Source: Desulfobacca acetoxidans
GTDB taxonomy: Bacteria > Desulfobacterota > Desulfobaccia > Desulfobaccales > 0-14-0-80-60-11
Direction of reading: 5' to 3'
NCBI GenBank assembly: GCA_020723225.1
Contig: DYJG01000053.1
Coordinates: forward strand, 1,464 to 9,981
DNA: 8,518 nucleotides
The position numbers and the translations under genes are program-made. This document shows, piece after piece, positions 1 through 5,762 of the stretch. The notes under the pieces were generated by a model that saw only the letters and a list, made by a program, of their open reading frames with translations, was not told the origin of the DNA and searched no databases. Within the stretch, counting starts at the first letter, position 1, and every line of letters begins with the position of its first letter.

Positions 1-1
1 C

Positions 2-142
2 CCCGGCGCGGCCCTGGCAGCCAAATTCATCGATTTCGTGGCTTCGCCCCAGGGGCAGCAGATCATCGGGGATTACGGCAAGGACCGCTACAGCGAAGGG
101 CTCTATAACGATGCGGCCTATGCCCAAAAGTTTGATGATTGA
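2..142 (+). CDS. Periplasmic solute-binding protein, C-terminal end only (partial)
   Basis: Only the last 46 codons and the TGA stop are in the window; the 5' part lies before base 1. The visible peptide contains FIDFVASPQGQQIIGDYGK, the C-terminal signature of periplasmic binding proteins of the TupA/ModA/PstS-like superfamily (aromatic-Ile-Asp-aromatic, then SP-x-GQ, then a Gly/Lys-rich end). The following gene, tupA, has the equivalent segment FIDWLISPEGQGAIAAFKDK, so the two are probably paralogues, although this one continues into a different tail ending in KFDD. The 37-bp gap to tupA suggests cotranscription. The ligand cannot be read from this fragment: tungstate, molybdate, phosphate or another anion are all possible. 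Confidence 0.65.
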   Translation, partial: PGAALAAKFIDFVASPQGQQIIGDYGKDRYSEGLYNDAAYAQKFDD

Positions 143-179
143 TTAGCGAAAATTCAATACGCCTCACAAGGGGAAGATA

Positions 180-1001
180 ATGAATCCTAAAAGCTTGATT
201 GCCTTGGTTATGATCACCCTGTTGGCTACTGCGGCGAACGTCTTTGCGGAAACCCGGATCAAGTGCGCCTCAACCACCAGCACCCAGAATTCCGGGTTGT
301 TCGATTATCTGCTGCCCATCTTCGAGAAAAAGACGGGCATCAAAGTGGACGTGGTGGCCGTGGGCACCGGCGCGTCCATCGAAATCGGCAAGCGGGGCGA
401 TGCGGACGTGGTCATGGTCCATGCCAAGGACCTGGAAATGAAAGCGGTACAGGAAGGCGCGTTCGTTAACCGCCACGACCTCATGTATAATGATTTCGTG
501 ATCATCGGCCCGGCCAATGATCCTTTGAAAATCAAGGGCATGAAGTCCGCGGCGGAGGCCTTCAAAAAGATCGCGGCTGAGAACACGCCTTTTGTCTCCC
601 GGGGGGATAAGTCGGGCACCCATACCAAGGAACTGGCCCTCTGGAAGGCCGCAGGTATCGATCCCAAGGGCCAGAAGTGGTACCTGGAGGTGGGCCAGGG
701 TATGGAGAAGACCCAGCGCATCGCTAACGAAAAGCGGGCCTATACCCTCACCGACCGGGGCACCTGGCTGGCCACCAAGGACAAGGACAAGCTGGAGATG
801 GTGGTGGTCCTGGAAGGCGATCCTATCTTGTTCAACCAATACGGAGTAATGGCCGTCAATCCGGAAAAGCATAAACAGGCGAAATTTAAAGAAGCCATGG
901 TCTTCATCGACTGGCTCATCTCCCCGGAAGGCCAGGGGGCCATCGCCGCATTCAAGGATAAGCATGGGAATCAGCTTTTTATTCCCAATGCCGGAAAATA
1001 G
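180..1001 (+). CDS. tupA: Tungstate ABC transporter, periplasmic substrate-binding protein TupA
   Basis: The 273-aa product is the periplasmic receptor that captures tungstate and delivers it to TupB/TupC. Residues 1-23 form a signal peptide with likely cleavage at VFA|E. TupA hallmarks follow in order: STTS at 31-34 (oxyanion-contact segment), VGTGASIEIGKRGDADVV at about 61-78, SRGDKSGT at 140-147 and YTLTDRGT at 188-195. The C-terminal FIDWLISPEGQ is at 243-252. Length is typical for the family. The start is supported by a purine-rich AAGGGGAAG just upstream of the ATG. tupB and tupC follow on the same strand, which supports tungstate over other oxyanions, although relatives can also bind molybdate. 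A second binding-protein gene ends 37 bp upstream. The gene is followed immediately by an inverted 7-bp repeat array. Confidence 0.9.
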   Translation: MNPKSLIALVMITLLATAANVFAETRIKCASTTSTQNSGLFDYLLPIFEKKTGIKVDVVAVGTGASIEIGKRGDADVVMVHAKDLEMKAVQEGAFVNRHDLMYNDFVIIGPANDPLKIKGMKSAAEAFKKIAAENTPFVSRGDKSGTHTKELALWKAAGIDPKGQKWYLEVGQGMEKTQRIANEKRAYTLTDRGTWLATKDKDKLEMVVVLEGDPILFNQYGVMAVNPEKHKQAKFKEAMVFIDWLISPEGQGAIAAFKDKHGNQLFIPNAGK

Positions 1002-1005
1002 TGAC

Positions 1006-1115
1006 AGTAAGCAGTGAGCAGCAAGCAGTTCGACATGGCCTTTTTAAGTCATTTCTTTTTTTACTGATCACTGATCACTGGCTACTGCTCACTGCTCACC
1101 GCTCACTGCTCACTT
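1006..1115. repeat. Inverted heptamer repeat array between tupA and tupB
   Basis: Almost the whole tupA-tupB gap is built on a 7-bp period. The left arm (1006-1029) reads AGTAAGC AGTGAGC and continues with AGCAAGC AGT. The right side (1063-1115) reads ACTGATC twice, then ACTGGCT, ACTGCTC, ACTGCTC, ACCGCTC, ACTGCTC and ACTT. Left 1006-1029 is complementary to right 1091-1114 at 20 of 24 positions, and shifting by 7 bp pairs about as well, so several hairpin registers are possible. The unpaired middle (about 1030-1062) contains T-rich runs. The array ends 8 bp before the tupB ATG. Short heptameric tandem repeats are known in cyanobacteria and other bacteria; the role here is unknown. Its position between a binding-protein gene and its permease resembles the REP elements between malE and malF in E. 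coli. Confidence 0.85.
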
Positions 1116-1122
1116 ATAAAAA

Positions 1123-1842
1123 ATGTATACCATCCTCCAGGGCTTCGGCAGCGCGTTTAGGCTTATCATCGCGCTGGACCCCGAACTGTTAAAGATCATC
1201 TGGCTCTCCCTCAAGGTTTCGGGCGCGGCCTTGGTCCTGGCTATCGCCCTGGGCCTGCCCCTGGGGGCCTTGCTGGCCTTGAAAAGGCTGCCGCTCCGGG
1301 GGCTGATCCTCAGCCTGATCAACACCGGCATGGGCCTCCCCCCGGTGGTGGTGGGCCTTTTCGTTTATCTGCTTCTCTCCCGGAGCGGGCCTCTAGGGTT
1401 CCTGGAGCTTCTCTATACTCCGGGGGCCATGATTTTCGCCCAGTTCATCCTGGCCTTTCCCATCGTTACCTCCCTGTCCCACACCGCCATCGTCAACGTC
1501 AATCCCATCATCAGGCAGGCGGCCCAGGTTCTGGGAGCCAATCCCCTGCAAGAGGCCCTCACCGTCATTAGGGAAGCGCGGTACGGCATCATGACCGGGG
1601 GCATCGCCGGTTTGGGCCGGGTGACCGCGGAGGTGGGCGCGGTGATCATGGTGGGGGGCAACATCGCCGGTTACACCCGGGTGATGACCACCACCATTGC
1701 GCTAGAAACGGATAAAGGGAATTTCGACCTGGCCATTGCCCTGGGTATCATCCTTTTGGGGCTGTCGCTGTTGATCAACCTGGCCTTTAGGGCCGTACAG
1801 AGGATGGGCCGGAGCGGCTCCGGGGTCGTCTTATGGGATTAA
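1123..1842 (+). CDS. tupB: Tungstate ABC transporter, permease TupB
   Basis: The 239-aa product is the inner-membrane channel subunit of the tungstate importer, acting as a homodimer with TupC. Hydrophobic helices are seen at about 24-54, 60-86, 100-118, 155-178 and 202-224. The cytoplasmic coupling loop that contacts the ATPase is QAAQVLGANPLQEALTVIRE (132-151), a relaxed version of the EAA-G loop of binding-protein-dependent permeases. GLPPVVVGLFVYLLLSRSGP (71-90) and the GRVTAEVGAVIMVGGNIAG stretch (165-183) are characteristic of TupB. The N-terminal segment (FRLIIALDPELLKIIWLSLKV) matches the usual family start, supporting this ATG. No Shine-Dalgarno sequence precedes it: the heptamer array followed by ACTTATAAAA abuts the start, so translation may be weak or depend on RNA structure. 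The 3' end overlaps tupC by 10 bp. Confidence 0.9.
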   Translation: MYTILQGFGSAFRLIIALDPELLKIIWLSLKVSGAALVLAIALGLPLGALLALKRLPLRGLILSLINTGMGLPPVVVGLFVYLLLSRSGPLGFLELLYTPGAMIFAQFILAFPIVTSLSHTAIVNVNPIIRQAAQVLGANPLQEALTVIREARYGIMTGGIAGLGRVTAEVGAVIMVGGNIAGYTRVMTTTIALETDKGNFDLAIALGIILLGLSLLINLAFRAVQRMGRSGSGVVLWD

Positions 1843-2486
1843 GCCTGGAACTGGCCCAAATCTCCAAGGCTTACAACGGCCGGGTGATCCTGCAGGATTG
1901 CTCCTGGACCTTCGAAACCGGATTTACCCACGTCCTGATGGGCCCCAACGGCATGGGCAAATCCACCCTGCTGCGGATCTGCGCCCTGCTGGAGGCCCCG
2001 GACCATGGCCGGGTCAATTACCTGGGCGACAACCGGCCCCTGGCCATCGGTCTGGAGCTGAAACGGCGCATCACCCTGCTGCTGCCCGGCGTCGGGGTGT
2101 TCAATACTTCGGTCTTTAATAACGTGGCCTACGGCTTGAAAATCCGGGGCTTGCAGCGCCGGGAGATAGAGGAAAGGGTAGGGGCCATCCTGGAGATGGT
2201 GGGCTTGGCCGACAAAAAGCGGCAGCGGGCCCTGGAGCTCTCCACCGGCCAGAGCAAGCGTCTGGGCCTGGCCCGGGCCATGGTCCTGGAGCCGGAGGTC
2301 CTCTTCCTGGATGAGCCCACCGCGTCCATTGATCAGGAGAACTCAGAAATCATCGAGAGGATCATCCTGGAGATGAAGGAAAAGAAAAGGGCCACCATCA
2401 TCATGGTGACCCACGACCCGGCCCAGGCCCGGAGGCTGGGGGACCGGCTGCTATTGATCAAGGACGGCAGGCTGTGGCCCGGTTGA
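1833..2486 (+). CDS. tupC: Tungstate ABC transporter, ATP-binding protein TupC (Q-loop variant)
   Basis: The 217-aa product is the cytoplasmic ATPase that powers tungstate import. Visible motifs: Walker A GPNGMGKST (37-45), signature LSTGQSKR (136-143, the ABC LSGGQ variant), Walker B VLFLDEP (156-162) with catalytic E161, D-loop SID (165-167) and H-loop H194 in VTHD. FNTSVFNNVAYGLKIRG (90-106) is the usual TupC-like segment after the Q-loop. The Q-loop is odd: the glutamine expected after the RRIT strand (as in VFQ) is replaced, the sequence reading LLLPGVGVFNTS with P85 at that place. The frame around it is intact, so a simple frameshift is unlikely. The ATG overlaps the tupB end by 10 bp, which suggests translational coupling. 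The gene ends 16 bp from the convergent cytochrome b gene. Confidence 0.9.
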   Translation: MGLSLELAQISKAYNGRVILQDCSWTFETGFTHVLMGPNGMGKSTLLRICALLEAPDHGRVNYLGDNRPLAIGLELKRRITLLLPGVGVFNTSVFNNVAYGLKIRGLQRREIEERVGAILEMVGLADKKRQRALELSTGQSKRLGLARAMVLEPEVLFLDEPTASIDQENSEIIERIILEMKEKKRATIIMVTHDPAQARRLGDRLLLIKDGRLWPG

Positions 2487-2502
2487 GGGGCTTCCCGGCG
2501 TC

Positions 2503-3333
2503 TTAGTGCCACTCGATGTAATTTCGATAGACAATAATGATCAGCAGCAGATACAGGCCGACGGCCAGGGCCGTGTAGCCGAAGATGAAATACGCCGTCC
2601 GGTACCAGGGAGCCGGTCCTAAGACCTTGGCCTGTTCCAGCCGTCCCTCCTCCTGCAGCCGCGCGATCCACAAGGCCTTTTCTTCCTTTTCCTTTTCCAG
2701 TTCCACGCTGCCCGCGAACATGCCTTCATTCATGGGGAACATGCCCCGGCGCAGGTGGCCGATGGTGAAGTGGATGATGAAGATATAGAGCATGGCCAAA
2801 AGCGCCTCGGCCCGGTGGAAGAGAACCATGACGTTCAAGACCCAGCCGGGCATGATGCGGCTGGCGGCCAGGGGATACATGAGCAGCACGCCGGAAATTC
2901 CCAACAGCGGCATGCCCCAGAAGACCGCCCAGTAGTCGAATTTCTCCCAATAAGTCCAACGGTCGAAGCTCGGACGCGGCCCCAACCCGAAGAACCAGCG
3001 GATCTGTTGCCCGAACTGCACCGCGTCCGCGGGCCGGGGCACCAGAGAATCCGCATCTAACAGGCTTTTGCGCCAGGACTTCCATTCCACCTTGGCCAGG
3101 ATGTAGATGATGTGAATCACAAAGCCGATGATCATCAGGATGCCCACGGTGTTATGGACGGTGGAGGCCCCTTCATAACCGCCGAAGATGCCGACCACGG
3201 CCTTGCCCCAGTTGGTATGGTACAACAGGCGCCCCATGCCGGTGACCGACTGGATCAGGAAGGTCACCATGATAAAAACATGGAAGACGCGGTCAGCGAC
3301 CTTGAACCGGATTATCCGCACCTGGTCACTCAT
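2503..3333 (-). CDS. Five-helix membrane cytochrome b, formate dehydrogenase gamma/FdnI-like
   Basis: The 276-aa inner-membrane protein has hydrophobic helices at about 17-35, 62-80, 134-153, 165-190 and 245-268. Membrane-embedded histidines suited to b-heme ligation are H18 (RVFH), H60 (TVHNTVG), H74 (VIHIIY), H173 (FHRAEA), H188 (IIHF) and H193 (IGHLRRG). The layout and the GHLRRGMFPMNEGMFAG motif followed by a charged segment (209-236) resemble the cytochrome b subunit of formate dehydrogenases and related b-type cytochromes, which exchange electrons with menaquinone. It is the last gene of the cytochrome operon; its ATG overlaps the stop of the triheme gene by 8 bp, and AAGGAG lies upstream. 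No formate dehydrogenase catalytic or iron-sulfur subunit is adjacent, so a quinone-to-cytochrome c role is inferred from the neighbours. Exact family placement is uncertain. Confidence 0.8.
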   Translation of the reverse strand: MSDQVRIIRFKVADRVFHVFIMVTFLIQSVTGMGRLLYHTNWGKAVVGIFGGYEGASTVHNTVGILMIIGFVIHIIYILAKVEWKSWRKSLLDADSLVPRPADAVQFGQQIRWFFGLGPRPSFDRWTYWEKFDYWAVFWGMPLLGISGVLLMYPLAASRIMPGWVLNVMVLFHRAEALLAMLYIFIIHFTIGHLRRGMFPMNEGMFAGSVELEKEKEEKALWIARLQEEGRLEQAKVLGPAPWYRTAYFIFGYTALAVGLYLLLIIIVYRNYIEWH

Positions 3334-4087
3334 TTTCCGGCTCCTTGGGTTCGGGTTTCTCAGCAGGAGGGGGCTCGGCCTCGGGTTTGGTTTTCATCTT
3401 TTCGCTAACGGCGTGGTAAGTTTCCTTGCCCACCCAGATGAGGGTATGCAGGCCGAAAAAGGCCAGGGTGCCCACGATCAACAGGTACATGAACCAGTTG
3501 CTGTAATACAGGGAGGCGAAGGTCTTCCGGGTGGCGGGGTCACCCGCCTTGGGCTCGTGCACCAGAAAGGTGGCAAAGGAGACGCTCGCCCCCTCGTGGC
3601 ACTTGGCACATACATAGGCGTTCCGGCGGATGGGGTTCATGGGGGAATAATAGTAATTGATGCCCGCAATGGGCTCACCCCCGTGGCACTGGCGGCAGGT
3701 AAGATTGGCCTTGACGGTGTGGCTGTGCTTGGCTTCCTCCACGTGGCATTCTTCGCAGCGCCGCAGTTCGTAGAACTGGATGCCTTCGTGCGAGTCTTCC
3801 ATCCGGGAGCGGACACTGGGTTCCACCGCGGCTCGGGGCCGGTATTGAGTTACCGGCGCCGAATAGCGCCGGACCACTTCCTTCTGTTGCACAAAGGGGC
3901 GCGTGCGTCGGGGTTTGACCTCGTGTTCCTCGTAATAGCCGGTGCTGACTTCCCGGTCCTTATACCGGCGGATGGATGAGGTTACCTCTTCCTGGGCCGA
4001 GGCTGCCGGGGGCCAGAGAAATACGGCCCCCAGCAGTCCCAGGATGATCCGGAGAACGGCTTTTCGGAGCAGCCTCCGCGGGTCCAT
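3326..4087 (-). CDS. Membrane-anchored triheme cytochrome c
   Basis: The 253-aa product has a signal sequence (1-31, ending AASA before QE), a long Arg/Tyr/Glu-rich region (about 36-98) with no recognised motif, and three heme c sites: CEECH (111-115), CRQCH (131-135) and CAKCH (160-164). Extra histidines (H121, H123, H177) could be distal ligands. A single transmembrane helix lies at about 198-219 and is followed by a Lys/Pro/Glu-rich tail, so the hemes are periplasmic and the tail cytoplasmic. The spacing of the sites recalls small multiheme modules of the c7/NapC-like kind, but the fold cannot be assigned. An AAGGAG ribosome site overlaps the stop codon of the upstream octaheme gene (11-bp gap). 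It probably passes electrons between the membrane cytochrome b and the octaheme protein. Confidence 0.82.
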   Translation of the reverse strand: MDPRRLLRKAVLRIILGLLGAVFLWPPAASAQEEVTSSIRRYKDREVSTGYYEEHEVKPRRTRPFVQQKEVVRRYSAPVTQYRPRAAVEPSVRSRMEDSHEGIQFYELRRCEECHVEEAKHSHTVKANLTCRQCHGGEPIAGINYYYSPMNPIRRNAYVCAKCHEGASVSFATFLVHEPKAGDPATRKTFASLYYSNWFMYLLIVGTLAFFGLHTLIWVGKETYHAVSEKMKTKPEAEPPPAEKPEPKEPENE

Positions 4088-4098
4088 AGCCGTTCTCC

Positions 4099-5481
4099 TT
4101 ATTTTTTGCCTGCTTCCGGCGCCTTAGGAGCCGCGGGCGCGGCCGGGGCCGCAGGAGCCGCCGGTTTGGGAGGTTCGGGAGAAATAATAGTTCCCTTTAT
4201 AGGCGCCGCTTTGGGGGCCTCAGGCGGCATTTCCACTTTTACCGGGGAGCCTACCGGCTTGGGCAGCACGGTCAGGGCATCGAACGCGGCTTGCAGCTTC
4301 TTTAGATCCTGGCCCTTGTGTTTGTGGCAGGTCTCGCAGGAGTTGGGAATGACCGGATTGGCCAGGGTATCCCTAGGCAACAGGGTCACGAAGACGTGGC
4401 TGTGAATATCGCCGGATTCGGCGCTGCTGGCGATCTTAGGCATATGGCAGCCCACGCAGTTGGCAAAGGAATGGATGGAGTGGGCCTGGTTGTTGTTGAT
4501 CTGCACGTGGCAGGTGAGGCATTGCTTGGAGCCTGCGCCCACGGTCTGGGACCGGGTGGGCGGCATGCCGATCTGGTGCACGTAATGGCAGGAAGTGCAG
4601 GTCACCCCTTCTTTGGCGTGGATGGACAACGACCAGTCGATGTATTGCTGGTGGTGGCCCATGGAGAACTCATTGGCATACAGATGTTTGACATCGCCCG
4701 CGCCAAACGAGGTGGATTTGTAAAAGGCCTCCAGGGCCTTCCCCGGCTCGTAGCCGATGGCCCATTCCACCCCTTTTTGCTTGGTGGCCTTGCCCCGGTT
4801 GTGACAGGAGCCGCAGATCTGCACCGCCACCCCCATGGTCAGCTTGGCCGGGTTGACGATGGTCTGGCGCTTCTCGAAGACCGCGGTCTTAGGCAAGGCC
4901 GCGTGCCAGGAGCCTTTGCCATGGCAGGCTTCACAACCCACGCCGGGTTCAATAAAGGTCTTCTTCTCCAGATCCACCCCGGTGGCGTGGCAGCCGCCGC
5001 AGTCGTTGAACCAGAGCTTTTTCTCCCACTTGTCTTCGTTGTAGTTCACCCAGCGGTGGGTCTCCACGTTGTATTGAATGGGCGCGAAGACCAGGTTCCC
5101 GTCCTTCTCCACCAGGTAGCGCTGCTTCCACTGGCTGCCGACGGTGTACTTGATCTCATCTACCTTGGGAATGAAAAACTTGTCAGGGGGAATCTTGAGT
5201 TTGGCTTTGATTTTTTCCAGGTCGGCCCGGATCACCTTGGGATCGATCTCGGTGACAATGGCGTCCCGGTTTTTCTGGGCGTCCTGCATCATCCGGCTGT
5301 GCAGGGTCATCTTCCAGGAGTCGTAGTGCTCCAGGTGGCACATTTTACAGGTATCCGAGCCTACGTATTTTTTCGGCTCTTTTTTCAGGGCCTCCACGTT
5401 AATGGGGGTCTCACCGCAGGCGGTCAAACCCAGAACCACCATCCCCGTCAGCAACCATCGCCACATGCTGTAGCCTTTCAT
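4099..5481 (-). CDS. Octaheme cytochrome c lipoprotein
   Basis: The 460-aa first gene of the cytochrome operon carries eight CXXCH heme c sites, starting at residues 45, 161, 183, 223, 295, 321, 342 and 382 (CKMCH, CGGCH, CEACH, CGSCH, CTSCH, CLTCH, CVGCH, CETCH). The N-terminus is a lipoprotein signal with lipobox LTAC, so C22 would be lipidated. The first site is followed by HYDSWKMTLHSRMM, the CxxCH-x-W-x-H arrangement common in cytochrome c554-type and MtrA/DmsE-like multihemes. A stretch without heme motifs (50-160) separates the first site from the rest. The C-terminus (405-460) is a Pro/Ala/Lys-rich tail. The role is extracytoplasmic electron transfer; whether it is enzymatic (hydroxylamine, nitrite or similar) or purely a carrier is not evident. 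GGGAGGG lies just before the ATG. A downstream Met6 is an alternative start. Confidence 0.85.
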   Translation of the reverse strand: MKGYSMWRWLLTGMVVLGLTACGETPINVEALKKEPKKYVGSDTCKMCHLEHYDSWKMTLHSRMMQDAQKNRDAIVTEIDPKVIRADLEKIKAKLKIPPDKFFIPKVDEIKYTVGSQWKQRYLVEKDGNLVFAPIQYNVETHRWVNYNEDKWEKKLWFNDCGGCHATGVDLEKKTFIEPGVGCEACHGKGSWHAALPKTAVFEKRQTIVNPAKLTMGVAVQICGSCHNRGKATKQKGVEWAIGYEPGKALEAFYKSTSFGAGDVKHLYANEFSMGHHQQYIDWSLSIHAKEGVTCTSCHYVHQIGMPPTRSQTVGAGSKQCLTCHVQINNNQAHSIHSFANCVGCHMPKIASSAESGDIHSHVFVTLLPRDTLANPVIPNSCETCHKHKGQDLKKLQAAFDALTVLPKPVGSPVKVEMPPEAPKAAPIKGTIISPEPPKPAAPAAPAAPAAPKAPEAGKK

Positions 5482-5762
5482 GCCACCCTCCCGATCTGGT
5501 TAAGAATATAGAGAGCCACGACTTCTGGCCCGGATGATCGAGGTGTTCGCCTTCCCCGGGAGAAACTTCGGATTCTAGAAAAATATTATGAATTTAATGT
5601 TAATACTCACTAGGGCTGTGTCAACGTGGACAAGATTATTTCTTAGTATATTGGTTTATAATATATATCGATAAAATATGGTATAGAAAATTGACTGTGC
5701 GAAAAAAATTATTTGCATAGAACGCCAGCAACTTCTCCTTTATCCCCCAATTTTTTCCTGAT
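5482..5762. promoter_or_regulatory. Divergent intergenic region with A+T-rich core
   Basis: This 281-bp gap lies between the start codons of the octaheme gene (leftward) and the adenylate cyclase gene (rightward), so it must carry control sequences for one or both. From about 5575 to 5715 the composition falls far below that of the rest of the window, with long A/T runs, a TATAAT at 5657-5662, a TATCGATA palindrome at about 5666-5673, and TTGACT at 5691-5696. An imperfect inverted repeat, AATATTA (5582-5588) and TAATACT (5601-5607), could be a regulator site. I found no convincing -35/-10 pair for the cyclase: nothing resembling a -35 sits at the proper distance from TATAAT, and TTGACT has only poor -10 candidates. 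No small gene is supported here. Confidence 0.6.
5596..5624 (-). promoter_or_regulatory. Candidate promoter for the cytochrome operon
   Basis: On the minus strand a perfect -35 hexamer TTGACA lies at 5624-5619. At 17 bp spacing the -10 position is AACATT (5601-5596), only a 3-of-6 match to TATAAT, within an A+T-rich stretch. Transcription from here would give a 5' leader of roughly 110 nt before the octaheme ATG. The inverted repeat AATATTA/TAATACT overlaps the -10 region, so a repressor or activator could act here. The -35 match is good but the -10 is weak, so this is a tentative call. Confidence 0.35.

Noticed and set aside
270..965. Minus-strand open frame opposite tupA
   Set aside because: tupA is unambiguous on the plus strand; this frame has no family features.
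1006..1115. CRISPR-like array
   Set aside because: The units are 7 bp with no spacers; this is a tandem/inverted heptamer repeat.
1001..1192. Small plus-strand frame starting at the tupA stop
   Set aside because: Its peptide is a translation of the heptamer repeat (SSEQQAV-like and LLTAHRSLLT-like stretches) and it runs into tupB in another frame; not a gene.
2484..2510. Possible bidirectional terminator between convergent tupC and cytochrome b
   Set aside because: The gap is 16 bp, with no convincing stem and no T-runs.
3188..3979. Plus-strand open frame across the cytochrome b/triheme genes
   Set aside because: It lies antisense to two well-supported cytochrome genes and has no domain.
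4318..5511. Long plus-strand open frame (397 codons) antisense to the octaheme cytochrome
   Set aside because: The minus-strand frame codes eight CXXCH motifs and a lipobox; the antisense product is a low-complexity Gly/Val/His-rich shadow typical of G+C-rich DNA, with no recognisable domain.
5640..5720. Clear sigma70 promoter for the cyclase (TATAAT at 5657 or TTGACT at 5691)
   Set aside because: Neither hexamer has an acceptable partner at 16-18 bp, so a specific promoter is not called.
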